Below are positions 10,497 to 22,800 of a stretch of DNA of 64,000 nt, one piece after another. Every line of letters starts with the position of its first letter. Position 1 is the first letter of the stretch. The translations under genes were made by a program, and so were the position numbers. The stretch is taken from assembly GCA_030512295.1 (NCBI GenBank), contig JAULSR010000001.1, positions 4,797,001 to 4,861,000 on the forward strand, given 5' to 3'. The DNA is from Bombardia bombarda. Its lineage: Eukaryota > Ascomycota > Sordariomycetes > Sordariales > Lasiosphaeriaceae. The notes under the pieces were generated by a model, which saw nothing but the letters and a program-made list of their open reading frames with translations, was not told the DNA's origin and searched no databases.

Positions 10497-11426
10497 ATGA
10501 GCAGCCGCCGTGTTCTGGGGTTGAGTGCCGAGCACGCGCTGCTACCACTTGTACGCAATGGCAAAACCAATGGCCACACCATGATGCCATCATCCCTCTC
10601 GGTCAACCGCTGCCTGCATACCACCTCGTCCTCCTCCTCTCCGTCCAGACCCAACCAGCAACAGACACAGCAAAAACAAACACAACAACCACCACGCACC
10701 TGGACCCTCTCCCCGCCCAAAAAACCAAGCGTGCACCCGCACGCCTCGGCCGACGATGGGACAACCCCCCTGTCCTCGCAGGTCCGCGGCCTGATGCGCC
10801 TCGTGACGCACCCGGTCGTGGCCTGCACGTCCACGCTCCCCGGCCCCGGACCAAAAGCATCCCGGCTGCGCGCCATGACCATGTCGTCCTTCACGTCACT
10901 GGCGCTGCGGCCCAAGCCGGTCATCAGCTTCAACATCGCGACGCCGAGCCGCACGTTTGACGCGGTCGAGGCGAGCCGCCGCTTCAACGTGCACGTGCTC
11001 GCCGACGACGCCTCGGGCGCAAAGATCGCCGACTGGCTGGCCAGGGGCAACGCCGCCGGCCTGAAGGTGTTTGAGGGGCTGAGGGAGGAATGTCAGTGTG
11101 AGGTGTTGGCCGAGGTCAGTCAAGAGGACGATGACGGCCATCACCCGCCTGTCCTGCATGGCCCGGGCGTCTTGTATGTTTTACGGTGTACGCTCCTCGA
11201 GGAGCCGTCCAAGGGTTTGGTCAGGGTTCTGGATCATGTTATTGTGCTGGGGGAGGTGTTGGAGATTTTGAAGATTGGGCCGGAGGATGGTGCTACTGCT
11301 GCCCATGATGATGAGAAGGGGGAAGGAACCTCCACCTCATCCAGGGACAGCCGCTTTGGGCTGGTGTATACTGATAGACGGTATAGGCAACTGGGGAACT
11401 GTATAATGCCGGTGAAGAGGTCATAA
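10497..11426 (+). CDS. Flavin reductase-like domain protein (FMN-binding split barrel), probably mitochondrial
   Basis: Single exon, 309 aa. Residues 1-90 are Ser/Gln/Pro-rich with Arg and no early acidic residues, resembling a mitochondrial leader (CLHTTSSSSS). From about residue 93 the flavin-reductase-like split barrel is seen: QVRGLMRLVTHPVVACTS, SRLRAMTMSSFTSLALRPKPVISFNIATPSRT and ASRRFNVHVLADDASGAKIADWLARGN. The AMTMSSFTSLAL and ISFNIA strands are the FMN-contacting hallmark. The family reduces or carries flavins for partner oxygenases, but the substrate here is unknown. A loop after about residue 195 is acidic, and the end (YTDRRYRQLG) matches the last strand of the fold. The start is the first ATG in the frame. 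It is divergent from the bL31m gene and convergent with the FKBP gene. Confidence 0.8.
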   Translation: MSSRRVLGLSAEHALLPLVRNGKTNGHTMMPSSLSVNRCLHTTSSSSSPSRPNQQQTQQKQTQQPPRTWTLSPPKKPSVHPHASADDGTTPLSSQVRGLMRLVTHPVVACTSTLPGPGPKASRLRAMTMSSFTSLALRPKPVISFNIATPSRTFDAVEASRRFNVHVLADDASGAKIADWLARGNAAGLKVFEGLREECQCEVLAEVSQEDDDGHHPPVLHGPGVLYVLRCTLLEEPSKGLVRVLDHVIVLGEVLEILKIGPEDGATAAHDDEKGEGTSTSSRDSRFGLVYTDRRYRQLGNCIMPVKRS

Positions 11427-11882
11427 AAGGGAAGGCAAAATTCAAACAGGCAGGCACGCAAGCATGGTTCACGGCGTAGGGGAGGTGCATATAGACAGCG
11501 CAACTTAGTTATACCATATCAACTCAACTGTACGAATATTAGCTGAGGGAGGGTACGATGGAGGGGATTAATTGTATCAAATGTATCAACACAATTCACA
11601 CTTTCACACCACATGGGTTGAAGCTCAGAAAAAGGCTGAATCTCAAAAAGGAGCGACTTTTTTTTTTTTGTTGTGGTTTTGAAATCTATTTACTTAAAAG
11701 ACCAGGTTCTTTCTCGCAACCATGTCCATCCGTCATAGAAGGAAGGGCGAAGAAAAGAAAAATCCCACGTCCAATAGACTAGTAAATAGTAGTATCATCC
11801 ACCAAACTTGTAAGAAGAAAAAGTTCATCGTCATGAGTACGTAATTAAACTACATGATGTCGTGAGTCTCTCATTTCATTCC
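11427..11882. other. Intergenic, convergent 3' flanks
   Basis: AT-rich 3' flanks of the flavin-reductase gene (+) and the FKBP gene (-), with a T10 run near 11659. No gene is seen. Confidence 0.55.
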
Positions 11883-12323
11883 TTACTCGCCCTTCTTGAC
11901 GCCCTTGATGGCGATGAGCTCGGTCTCAAAGATGAGGGTCGAGTTGGCGGGGATGATGCCGCCAACGGCGCGGTTGCCGTAGGCGAGGTGGGGGGCGATG
12001 GTGAGCTTGCGCTTCTCGCCAATCTTCATGCCGAGGAGGCCCTCATCCCAGCCCTTGATGACCTGGCCCTGGCCGGCCGTGAAGTTGAGCGGGTCGCCAC
12101 GGTCATAGCTGGCATCGAACTTCTTGCCGCTGGTAAGGGTGCCGCGGTAGTGCACGTCAATGTTGTCACCTATTATTTGTCGGGTTTGCAGTTAGCTTCC
12201 GTTCTCCTTCCATAGAGGGGCAGGCAGCTGTTTTTTTTGTTACTTACCGCGCTTGGTCTCGCGGGTGCCCTGGCCCTCCTGGAGGACCTCAATCTGCAGA
12301 CCGTCAAGCTGGGGGACCGTCAT
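11883..12323 (-). CDS. FKBP12-type peptidyl-prolyl cis-trans isomerase
   Basis: Two exons: 12323-12248 and 12169-11883. The intron 12247-12170 begins GTAAGTA and ends TAG, splitting a Gly codon in phase 1. The product is 120 aa, the length of Neurospora-type FKBP12. The fold is complete: VEVLQEG-like first strand (IEVLQEGQGTRETKRGD), VHYRGTLTSGKKFDASYDRG, the hydrophobic pocket GQVIKGWDEGLLGMKIGEKRKL, and AYGNRAVGGIIPANSTLIFETELI. Pocket residues (Tyr, Phe and Asp in FDASYDRG, the Val-Ile of GQVIKGW, the aromatic AYG) are present, so it should catalyse prolyl isomerisation and bind FK506/rapamycin, giving complexes that inhibit calcineurin or TOR. It has no signal peptide and is cytosolic. 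The start ATG gives MTVPQLDG, typical of the family. Confidence 0.95.
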
Positions 12324-13527
12324 TTTGAATTTAACGATTGGGTGGTGTCAAAAGATGGTGGTTGTTTGGTTAAAGTTTTGGTTGACGGAGGGAAAGGGAA
12401 AGAAGCTCAAAGGTGGATGTGAGTAGTGGGGGGGGGGGGGAAATGTCGAAAGGTGGAGAGGGGGGGAATCGAAAGGGTCAACAATGAGGAGCCTTTTAAG
12501 GTATGGTGGGGTCGGGTCGGTGACGCAAAGCCGCAAAAGTAGCTTGAAGAAGGTGCATTCCTGTGAGGTGGACTTTCTATTTCGGGGTACCTTTGCTCGG
12601 GCCTCTTTTTATTAGGTACCCCGGGGCATGCATTGCATGCAGCCAACCAGCCAAAAGCACCACTGAGAATGAACCTCCATTTCAGCTGTTGGAGTTACAC
12701 AGTACAAGAAGCGAGAGCCATTTCATACCACTTACCTTCGTACCATAGCGAGGCTTGAGTAACACACCCTCCCTCACACCTCGGACTGGGCAAACCTACC
12801 CCGCCTCGCCTCGCCTCACATAAGCCTGCTTCTACCTGGGAGCCTGCCTATCAATACTACATTCAAGTCACCGAACCACCCGGCTGCCAGCGATCGCCTC
12901 TGATGTCAGTAGATTCTTGATTTTCACTCTCACTAACACAGCAAGAAAATGAAATGTGTAGATGTTGATATCCATGCCAAAACCCATTGCAAAAAAGGAA
13001 TCTGTACTCTGTATAGGTGTGTATAACAACCATAAATAAACAAGACATTCAACCTAGATGCACCAAGCAGACCAGCCAACCATCCATCCCTAACCCAAAC
13101 CCAAACCCCCCTATCCTAGCCATAACCATAATCCCTATACCCTCGTTGCCATTGCTGTCGACGGCCAATTAGATGGGCCATCGAAGCCGCGGCAGTTGTG
13201 TGGTTATAGTTCAAAAGAATTCTCCCCAAATTCGCGCCGGGTTGCCCACCAAATGCTATGCGGAAAGACGTACTATCCCAGAGTCTGTGTAACAAACCAC
13301 AAAAAAAGAAAGAAGCCAAAAAAGAAAAGGAACCATAGTCAGAAAAGAATACATACACGCTCACGGGATAATGTGAGATGAAGTGGACTCTACTTCAAGT
13401 TCTCTTCCATTGTTTCGCTTCTTCTCCTTCAATCATCTTCCATCATCTCTCATGTCTCTCATCTCTTACAAACCCTCGCTGTCCCGCTGTTTGCTGTAGC
13501 GTTCGCTGAGGTTTATTAACCCGTCAC
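12324..13527. other. Intergenic, FKBP promoter and gid7 3' flank
   Basis: 1.2 kb with a poly-G run near 12429-12440 on the plus strand just upstream of the FKBP gene, a (CCTCG)n-like stretch near 12800, and CT-rich sequence near 13400-13470. Short open frames here have no coding character. Confidence 0.5.
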
Positions 13528-15690
13528 TCATTGTCCCTCTGTTTGCTGTTGTTGAGATTGTTCCCCGGCCCTCCACCCATTACGTGAACTGCCTCGACTG
13601 TTTGCTGTCGTCCCGTTAGGATGTGACGGTGTTTTGTTGGGGTTGATGAACCCGAGAGCTTGGGCTTGTTCTTTATTGGACCATCTGCAAGAAACCATGT
13701 TTAGTGAAAAGCTCCTATCCGACTCCATAACATTGCCAAGGAAAGCCAGGTAGGTGCCTGATCCAAGAGAAAAGGAGGCGAATACAAAACTACACTTACA
13801 TTTTGATTTTATTGTCATCGCCACACGTCGCAAACATGGTCGGGTCCGCCGGATTCCACGCGACTGAGTTGCAACGTGGTTGGTGGGCATCTAACCTCTG
13901 AACCGCTATGCCCGTGGCCTTGTGCCAAACCATCACATACCCATCTATTTCTCGCAAGTCAGTAAGAACTAATTTTATCACCTCTCGACCCTCCCACCTG
14001 CAGGACAAAAGGGAAACTCACCCTCACTACCGCTAATCACAAAGCTCTCATTGGCACCACCAAAGTCACTCCTGATGGTGAATTCACCACCGCTGTGACC
14101 CCTATACCTCTGCACCACATCCCTCGAGGCGATATCAATCAGCTGCGCCTCGCCGTCCGTCTTGTTGACAAGCAGATGCCTCGAGTCGTGGCTGATGCTG
14201 ACCGACGTCGGCCGCGTCTTGAGCTCGAGTTCATATTCCTGCTCACGCGTGGCCACGTTGTAAATATGCAGCCGATTCTGCTCGTCCATGGCGGCGAGCC
14301 ATTGCCCATCCGGAGAGATGGCCAAATCCTCTGTCCGGTGCTTCCTCGTCCAGACGTGCACAGAATCAAGCGCCAGGTCCCACTGGCAGAGAGATTTATC
14401 CTTGTCCAAAGTTCCGATAATGAGTGAGCTGCCGTCGCGTGTCCAGACACAGCTACTGACAGGCTCATTAAAGCGTTCAACGGTTCTAATAAGATCGCCA
14501 GACTATATAGATCGGTCAGCAGGCAAGTCATGACATACATGGGTTGCGAAAATACCCAATGAAAACAATGGGATAGGATAGACACTTACCTCGGTATCCC
14601 ATATCTTTGCATACCGATCTCTCCCACAGCTCACAAGCATTTTATCATCAGGGCTCCAGGCAAGATTGCCCACCTCACCAGTCTCACTCGCCTCTATCGT
14701 GTGTATTACTTCGAAGGTAGGCACGCGCCAGATAATCACCGATCTGTCCATCCCGCAACTCGCCAAGCGACTTCCATCATTCGAAAAGCGAACCTGCCAA
14801 ACTTCACTAGAGTGTTTGTCCAGCTCCACGAGCATTTCGTGAGGAAATTGCGACCGATCACACGCATGGTCCGAGTAAAGCGAGGGCGGCTCGGCACTGG
14901 TATGGTAAAGGCACTGGCCGATCTGGTTGTCCTTGACCTGCTGCAAAAGCATCGCCAAGCGATGCTCAGGCAGCATCACAGACGGCGAGATACACCGCGA
15001 GAGCTGTGATAATAAAATCTCCCGGGAGGTCCCGAAAGCACCATCCCAAGCGGCCTTCTTCTTCAGGTCGTCGGGCGACTGGCACATGAGCAGACTGGAC
15101 AAAAAATGCAGCTTTTGGTGCTGCTCAACGCAGAGCGGCGTGAGCTCGGTTCGCAGCACTATCAGCGCCCGGGCCGTCTCCCGCCTCTCCAGCAGCTCCA
15201 GGAACTTTTGCTGTCTGAGCCAGACCCGCATATGGTTTCGATCAGCGTGCGGGGCCAACACCAGCCCATTCCCCCTCTCTGTCTGCTGCTGGTGGCGGTC
15301 TCCCGACAAGGTGGCGCCCGACAGCAGCTCCTCAGCCCGCCCCCAAGCGCCGTCCAGAACCGCCATCCTGAAGGCCGCCACCGTAGGGCTCTCGAGCTCG
15401 AAGCCGCTGTCCCGGCTGACGCTCTCGGCCGCGGCGTGGTAGCCCATGTCCGACAGAGCCTGTAGCAAAATGCGTGTGACCTCCTCCCGGTCGTGGCCCA
15501 TGTAGTCCGGAGGTGGTGGTGCGTGTGTGCGAGCAGCCTCTTTCCCGTTCTGGGACGACGACGAGCCGTTCAAGACTTCCACCATGTGCGTTGTTCCGTT
15601 GGATGATGCTATCGTCGTCGATGAAGCGGGTGCCGCCCCTCCTCCCTGAGCAGCAACGCGGGACGAGGACGACGACCCGTTAGACACCAT
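13528..15690 (-). CDS. gid7: GID/CTLH E3 ligase subunit Gid7 / WDR26 homologue (LisH-CTLH-WD40)
   Basis: Exons 15690-14590, 14502-14022, 13944-13800 and 13684-13528, with introns GTAAGT..TAG, GTGAGT..TAG and GTAAGT..CAG, give 627 aa from the ATG at 15690. After a Ser/Asn-rich leader come a LisH (VTRILLQALSDMGYHAAAESVSRDSG), a CTLH/CRA helical region (WLRQQKFLELLERRETARALIVLR) and WD40 repeats from LDKHSSEVWQVRFSNDGSRLASCGMDRSVIIW to SEDGYVMVW and the last blade ending DDNKIKIWSN. This is the order of yeast Gid7 and human WDR26, a scaffold subunit of the GID/CTLH ubiquitin ligase, which in yeast degrades gluconeogenic enzymes. The C-terminal tail after the last blade is Asn/Gln-rich. The 5' end is not settled: coding-like sequence continues upstream in another frame (next entry). 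Confidence 0.9.
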
Positions 15691-16319
15691 TCCCCCCGCT
15701 GGGCCCCCCTGTTCGACGACTCTTGGCCATTGCCGTCGGTCAGCATGCTTCCACCGCCGCTGCCGCCGCGTCTGCGCTTAGCGGTCTGCTGCCGGATGGT
15801 GCGGGTGTTGGCCGCAGAGCTCGCGCTGGCCCCTGCCGATGCTGGTGCTGCTGTCGAGTAGTCGTCCTCCTCTTCCTCTTCTTGAACGTCGGACACGCTG
15901 CGCTGTCTTCTTCCCAAAAGCTGCTGCGGTGGGGGGAGTCGAGGGGGTGCTTCGAGGGCTGGAGCGTTTGCGGTGGGCTGGTCGAAGGAGGATATCGGGG
16001 GTAGTATCGGAGGCAGTATCGGGGTGGTGGTGGTGGTCGTGAACGACGAGGAGGAATATGTGGTAGTGGAAACCGGGTTGGGAGTTTGGTCTGCCACGGC
16101 GATAGACTTTGGGGCCGCGGGACCGAATTCCGTGCCCGCAGAAGGTTAAGGTAGGGGTCGTGTGTGAGATACTGCTGCGGCTGCAGCTGCGGGTTGGGCC
16201 AGCAAATGATGGAGTTGTGGCCGTGCGACTGGATTGATCTGTTTGATGTGTAGCTCTACTGTTCGTAGCGAGGGACGACGCGTGGAGACTCGGACGGTCA
16301 GACAAGAGCTAGCCGGCAT
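15691..16319 (-). other. Probable N-terminal extension of gid7 in a different frame
   Basis: Upstream of the ATG at 15690 the minus strand keeps coding-like sequence one frame off: Pro-rich PPRLPPPQQLLGRRQRS, acidic SVSDVQEEEEEDD, then basic TAKRRRGGSGGG. It has no ATG of its own after the stop near 16147. A plausible first exon is 16319-16173 (ATG, phase 0) joined over GTATCT...AAG to 16106. To enter the gid7 frame one extra base is needed, most simply in the six-G run (plus strand C at 15692-15697). The alternative is a 56-nt intron with a weak GTGGAA donor, a GCTGAC branch site and a CCCAG acceptor. So either the assembly lacks a base, a weak intron is used, or translation starts at 15690 and this is 5' UTR. 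Confidence 0.45.
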
Positions 16320-17220
16320 CGGGGCGCGCTCGCTCTGATGATCAACGGACGAGCTTCTCGATGAGATGGGTATAGATGGGTTAGCTAATAAGGGTACCGC
16401 AGTGCCGTCAGTGCCGTCATGCGTCTGTGGATGGGCTTATCATGGAGGAGGGGTGGCGGGTGCGGGTGTGGGTGTGGGCGTGAGCGCTCGACGACGGGAG
16501 GCTTGGCAGCATGCACGATGGGCACGATGGACGTGATGGACAGAAGCGACAAGCTGTCGGATCTTGTGGAGATACCGACTGAGTAAGACAATGGACGCTG
16601 AAAGCTCGTGTTCTTTTGGTGAATGCTAATATCGTTGGTTGTAGCTATTTGAACTGCATGAATGATTGATTCCGTCAGGGAGCAGGTAATGGAGCAAGTA
16701 GGTAGGCAGGCCCACCTTGGTCCTTGGAGGCGGTTACGGACGGATAGCGACCAGGCAAGTCTAGAACTAGATCCAAGGGGTGCCCGCTCGGGTCCGCTCC
16801 AGCCGCCCCTAGAAAGAAACAACCTTTTAATAAGGCAGCTGAGGTGTCCACTGATGAGCTGGCATGGAGACTGCTGGCAATCGCTGCTCAGTCGCTGGCA
16901 CTAGATCGGGCAGTGCGGGCGAACAGTGCATGAGACAGCCCGAGACAGCACAGATAGTGGACCTCAAACCGTCGTCATCCCCCGCGCGCCTGTGCCGTGG
17001 GTGGCCCTGGGAAGTCCTTTGCCCAGGAGTGCTCTTTCCTTCTTGATCACATTCTACCTCATGTCCCGAGCTGTTTCCGACTGTTTTCGACTTTCTGTTT
17101 CGAGTACTTGGTAACAACATAAGCTGCTTCGGCTGCCATGGCCCCAAGGTCGAGTCAACAATCGCCATCAACAATCACCATCAAGACGCATCATTGGACA
17201 CGCTCGGGTGCATAGTGATC
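16320..17220. other. Intergenic, gid7 upstream region
   Basis: Moderate GC with GTGGGTGCGGG-type simple sequence near 16450-16480. No gene is supported. Confidence 0.45.
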
Positions 17221-18103
17221 AACTCAGCATGCAGCCAAGTGGCACATGCTCCTTTTTTGCATTCGGAGTTCTACATGTGTCCCTATTGGGACTATTTTCT
17301 GCCTCTTACATTCACGCAGCCCTTGTCGTATGATTCCTCTGCCGGTAGCTAAGGTAGTATCCGTACCCTCTGGCCCTATTTGCATTTTGAAGCCACAGCT
17401 GGATACCATATCACCAGCTGCTAAGTCAATCTCCTTTTCAGACTAACAGGCGGTATCTCGAGGAAGCGGGGAAAACATCGCACTACGCGTAAAGCATTAC
17501 GTGTGAGGTCTTGGACCCCCAGACATACGTTTAGGGCATGCATAGTGACGAGTTATGATTCAAGGCAGACAGAAGCAAGATCTAGCGGGGCTGGAGGCTT
17601 GATATCCCACATCCGTTCCTATGGTCGCGTCCAGGGGGTTCCATAAGACAGCAGCTCATCACCGGGATAAGTCTGTCCATGTCGAGATATTTCTAATTTA
17701 TAAATGTCTGAGGGCATTCTCTCGCAGACATTTGACTTACTGTAGCTGAACACGAACAAATAGTTTCTTAACATATATACATGACTTTATTTTTCGTATG
17801 ATCAAGGAGTAGCGATATAATCGATAGCATATCCCTTCTTGCAATATCATGTTTATTCAGTTGAATAAACGGCTTGGAGGTAATCACCGAACAGATAGGT
17901 TTATCCCATACATCATCTTGGAGGCAATTTCGCTGGGCGTCCCTACATGGGTAGGCATTATGGCAAATCCAAAAACCAATCAGCACCGCGACTCCATCAG
18001 TTGGTGTCCCTAGCAATCATGGCTCCCGTCCTTTGACCATCATAGGCGCCTCTCGGTTGTTCACCCTAAATTTTATCTCTTACCGGTCTGGCTTTCTGCA
18101 ATA

Positions 18104-18321
18104 TCATCTCCCACAGCTGCCAAACCGCACAGCTGTTACCTTATATCTCATGAAAGAATGGCATACAACATACCTGAGAGAGCAGCTGTCAGTTAGTCCT
18201 ATGCAACTTAAAGACTTACAGATATATTTACCAAAACGGATTGGCCTTCCAGTAAAAGCCACCAACTCCATCCCAACCAATGCTTGAGGGGGGATAAGGC
18301 CTCGGACTATGGGAACCATAG
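18104..18321 (-). pseudogene. Possible decayed small-protein gene fragment (unrecognised)
   Basis: On the minus strand an acceptor-like CTGACC...TTAG precedes 18321. A 90-nt open stretch follows, reading through IGWDGVGGFYWKANPF, then a donor GTAAAT at 18231, an internal CTAACTGAC branch-like sequence and CTCTCAG at 18174. The frame continues in phase to a stop at 18104 (ending RFGSCGR). The aromatic/Gly/Cys-rich composition resembles small secreted fungal proteins. I cannot connect an intact upstream exon (the frame before 18321 is closed by a stop), and I recognise no family. Chance agreement of splice-like signals is possible. Confidence 0.2.
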
Positions 18322-19621
18322 CTAAGTTTTGGTCAGGTCTATCCGTAACCCCTATCTAGCTACCAATCAACAGTAGAATAGCGGTCTGTTGTAGTTCCCG
18401 ACAAAATTATTGCACTCGGGGTTTTAGACAATAGCAGTCAGTTCATGTCAAGGACAGTAGTAAGTATAGGAATATCAGAGTTAAAGGCCGGGGCAGTCAC
18501 GTATAAGCAGGCGTAAATGTTACAGCGCTTGAGGACCAGTATCATTGGTAAATTGAGTATACACACGGTTTAGTGTCCAGAGAATCACCGGTTTTTAGGT
18601 CCCGCTTGCATCTTCATATTTGTCAAGAGGACTTAGGAGATTGACGTATCACTATCCTTGACTAATTCTCACTACTAGATGTTCTCTTGCCGTTAAACAG
18701 CTTGAGCTAGGTAGAAGAGACAGAATTGTTAAAGTAGGCCAAACCGATAGCCACGAGCAATTGTGTCAGATACTAACACGCTGAAGGATGATGTGATGAG
18801 TCAAGAATTACAATACCCAGGAAGATATAATTTTAACCACGCTGCAAGATACTGGGTGCTGTCCACAGATGGGTTCACGTCAATCTCCCGCATGTATAAT
18901 ATATTACCCATTATCACTGACGCTATAATATCGACAGAAAGATGGTAGTCCTGAGGAAGAAAGCCTCTAACATGTATCATATTGTTCGTGTCATGTATTA
19001 GGGATCATCACACTATCTATGATTTAGTGGCGGCGATGTTGTTTACTTGAAGTATCTGATCGCTTTAAGTGATGTACACTGTCGCGATGATAAGATCGAC
19101 TGTTCGGACTCAACTGAATGTAGTTATACAAGTGAATCATCAAACCAGAACAAGCAGGCACTGATATAATAAGTGATACCCAGTACTTAAACCTATAGTT
19201 GTATCGTGAGAATCCCCTAGGCCCTCGACTCGGTGGTTTAACACACACCATTAAACCACAAGCTGGATAGCCGGCCGATATCACTTACATTCACTTACAT
19301 AACGACGTTTGCGATGGGAACTATGATAAATTAGCAGTACCGCACTTATGACACGATCTTCAGTAAGCCACGATCCATGATATATACGTGTATCTTTTCG
19401 ATACATTTATGCCGACACATCTGCTCGTTGTTCCTAAGGAACATATCAGGCCCAGAAGCTGCCCAAAACAACACCTGGCAGGCTGATATAAATCTATATC
19501 AGTAACTTGACTAGTCTTTCCCCTTTTCATGAAAAGAAGTCTCGACGTACCGTACAAAAGGGGATCTGCACCGTAGTGACATCTGAAATGGTCGCCCAAC
19601 GTACCATCCCATGCCGCTAGA

Positions 19622-19700
19622 TAGGATAGTTATAGATAGAATAATTGTAGATAGCGTAGTTATAGAAGGCAGTATAGTTATAGGCGGTGTACATGTACTA
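19622..19700. repeat. Degenerate AT-rich tandem repeat (TAGTTATAGA-like units)
   Basis: Three to four imperfect copies of a roughly 20-nt unit containing TAGTTATAG or TAATTGTAG follow one another. The purpose is unknown; this looks like low-complexity decay. Confidence 0.5.
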
Positions 19701-19870
19701 GGTTGTTGGAGATAAGTTGTAATACGGCTGTAGATTCGGCTTTTAGATTGTGCACAAGGTATAGGTACCTTATAGTTCAATAGGTATTGTAGCTCTTGAG
19801 AGAGCGAATAATCCGGGGTTGTAGTTTTCTATGGGCAATTACGATACCGCTTTCCTTTTGTACGGTACGT

Positions 19871-22800
19871 CGTGACAGCGGCAGTATCTGACAACCATCA
19901 GGCTGCTGCATCAATTAACTTAATAGGTATATCATTGGCCATTGCCTGTCATGATGATTCTATGATGGCATACAGCAAGTCAGGATCCCCCGAGCCCCCT
20001 TTCTCGTTTCTTGTCTCTACCCCTATTAAGGTAGTGAAGAAGTGGAAGGGGGTCTTATTCACCAAGATATATGGGCTGCTTGGACTTGTAGCACACCAGC
20101 AAGTATGTACCTACCTTTCTCTGTCTGTCCCCTTATTCTTTCTCCTTCCCTCCTCCTCATCTTTCGTCTGTGTTCATCATTGTCTTGTCGTCCACAATTA
20201 TCACGCTCACACCCGACCCCTATTAATGAGCAAACTGAGAATCATCATTTCCGTTGCGCAGTGCACATCACACCTCATATCAAGGTTAAGGGCAAGGAAA
20301 AGAAAAGAAGGAGAAAAAAAGTGCCAAGTGATAACTGACAGCTTCCCATTTTCTTGGCACATACCAGCGCACCCCGGATTTGTTTGCCGTTAATGCTTGC
20401 CACCGTCCAGCTCGCCGTCAATCATCGGTCAGCATGCACATTACAGATATATACTGTCAGATAGGTTGGCAGGTGTGAATGGGATGGATGGGATGGATGA
20501 TGGGACGACGAATGGACGCAGCGCACGGTCTGTCTCGCTGCCGCCCCAGCGCCCCCATGATGCATCATGTGCATGTATGTCTCTGATTAATGTTATTACA
20601 CAGTATATCCCACCGCTATATGTATGCATCACACCACTTTATGGTAACTATCACGAACCTTTTTTTTTTTCAAGAGATACAATAAGGGGAGAAGAAAGAA
20701 AAAGAAACAACAGATACACGACCAGCATCAGGCACTGACCGCCTGCCGAACCTAGCTCAGGGGCAATCGGAGGAATTGCATGAACTAGTTCTAGCGTGCT
20801 GTCCTAGTAAGGGGTGGGGATGGGGTCAAAGTATCCCAGATGCCATGACACTAACAACGCTAACAAAGCCCCTTACCAAGCAGACAAGTTAAGGTACGAA
20901 TACGATAAGGAACTTCCCACCTGCGATGTTGCATGCGTCACGGCGGCCCGCGGTGGAGGCCAACAGCAGCAGCAGACCTGAGGGAAAGAAGTGTGGGCAA
21001 TTTCGGAAACAACCGGTGGTTGGGTTTCGTCCATTCCCAGGGAGCCAGCCAGGGAAAGCGAGCAAGGGAACAGATTAGTCAAGCAGCAGGAAGGACGGGA
21101 GGAAGGAAGCATCGAAGCAAACCAGGTCAGGTCGAGTCGCTTCATCCCTTGATTCAAATCGGCTCACCTTGTTGGCGAGCCATTACTCGCCGAGCTCACA
21201 GAGGGTAGGGCGGCAGGCAGCTCACCGTAAAAGGTCAATGTAGGGAAATGCTACCTGTAATCTCGATCTATGTGTCGAAAAGAACTTGAACAATCCGTAT
21301 TTGGAGACCGAACTGAAAAGTTCCATTTGTCTGTTACACAATGGCGTTCGTCCGTTTTGGCATCTATAATTAAAAGTTAGATCTGTATGGATGGGTAGTG
21401 AGCTCTGTATTCGTAATTCCCCCTCACATTCTCCTCCCCAACCCCACCAAGAACACCCCTTTCAATCACTCAGTTGCATACTGTATTCTCGCAATTAGTG
21501 GCCTGCGCCTGGGAGACGAAAATGATAGAGATTCCCAGCGTCAACCCCAACCACGAACCTGGCCCCACCCGACCTGACCCAGGTTGCGTCGCGCCTTGCC
21601 GCCCTTGGACTACTAGCCAAGCCCCGTACCTTGGTGAGCTGGAAGATGGTCTCCCAAGCTGCGCTTTAGTCTCCTCTAGCGTGGTGATAAACCAACTCGA
21701 GGGCGCTCATGTGCCTGAATACCAAGCCCACTTGGGTTGCGGTCGAGCCCTGACCAATGCTTGGCCAGGGAAGCGGGGTGGGTTGGGTGAAGTTGTCGAC
21801 GAGGAGTTGTCGACGAGGAGCGAGCGTAGCTGAACCACGAGAGGGGGAAATTGCGAAGCGGCGCTCTTCCTTTGGCGCACGCTATTTCCGACCTTGACGA
21901 ATTGTTGAGCGAGCTTGAAGCATTGAGCTATCGAGCTCCAGGTTCATGCTGGTTCTGCTCGTTATTTCCTGCTGTTGCCTAGGTATTCCAGCCATTATGG
22001 CTTAATGACAGCGGACGGTTGGTTGGGCACAGCCCGGCTTCGGGCGTAAAGCCTTGACCAGCAGTTCTATCACGTAAGTTAACCAGCCTTTGGAAACGGT
22101 GGTTTAGAGTGGGGGGATCGTTGGCATGGTTTGATAAGGGTTGGTTCATTTCATGCCGGTCTCCCGAAAGGAGCAAGCCGTAGGAGGGTCTTTCCCACCA
22201 CCTCGGGACGTTCAGTACGGAGACCGTTATCAAGCCCAGATAACCGTTGGAGGGAAGAGGGGTGAGGGGGATGAGAATAATGGTGAATTAACCCGACCTT
22301 TGGAAAGCCAAGAGCCACGGTTTTGCCCAGCGGCTGACATCCGAAAAGATATCACATGCAAAGGGCCGATATGCCTTTCACCGCTCACGCCATATCAATA
22401 AAAGTAACAACAAGCTTTTTGAGTCCCTGGAATAGTGCAGTGATGCAGCGAGATGCAGAGTTGCAGAAAGCAGGGAAGCAGACTACTGGCAATCTGCAAC
22501 TGTAATCGGTGATGTTCGTCAGCAAATAGCAGAGGAGGAAGGGGGGGGGAGAAGAAGGGGAAGGGTACCGCGCATGATGTAATGCGAAGGTGCCAAGATG
22601 GCAGGATGGCTACGGTCCGAGAAACTTGAAGAGGAGGCGCTCTTGTTTGCAGGACGGGTGGAAGAGGCTGCATTCTGCACTCCTCTACATTCTGCATTCT
22701 GCCGCTATGGATATTTGACAACAACCAACGACTACGGCGGATGCAGCGGATGCAGCAGAACGCATCAGATGCAACGGTGGAATGCATCTGCCAGGCACGG

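Larger units (their letters stand above)
17221..19870. other. AT-rich gene-empty segment with decayed coding-like fragments
   Basis: Base composition drops visibly below that of the flanking genes (many 60-base lines near 35-45% GC), and stop codons are frequent in all frames. Minus-strand fragments with protein-like composition occur at 17224-17450, 17768-18016 and 18104-18321. No conserved domain is recognised. The composition would fit an old RIP-mutated repeat or a gene relic, but no CpA/TpA index was computed. Confidence 0.4.
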
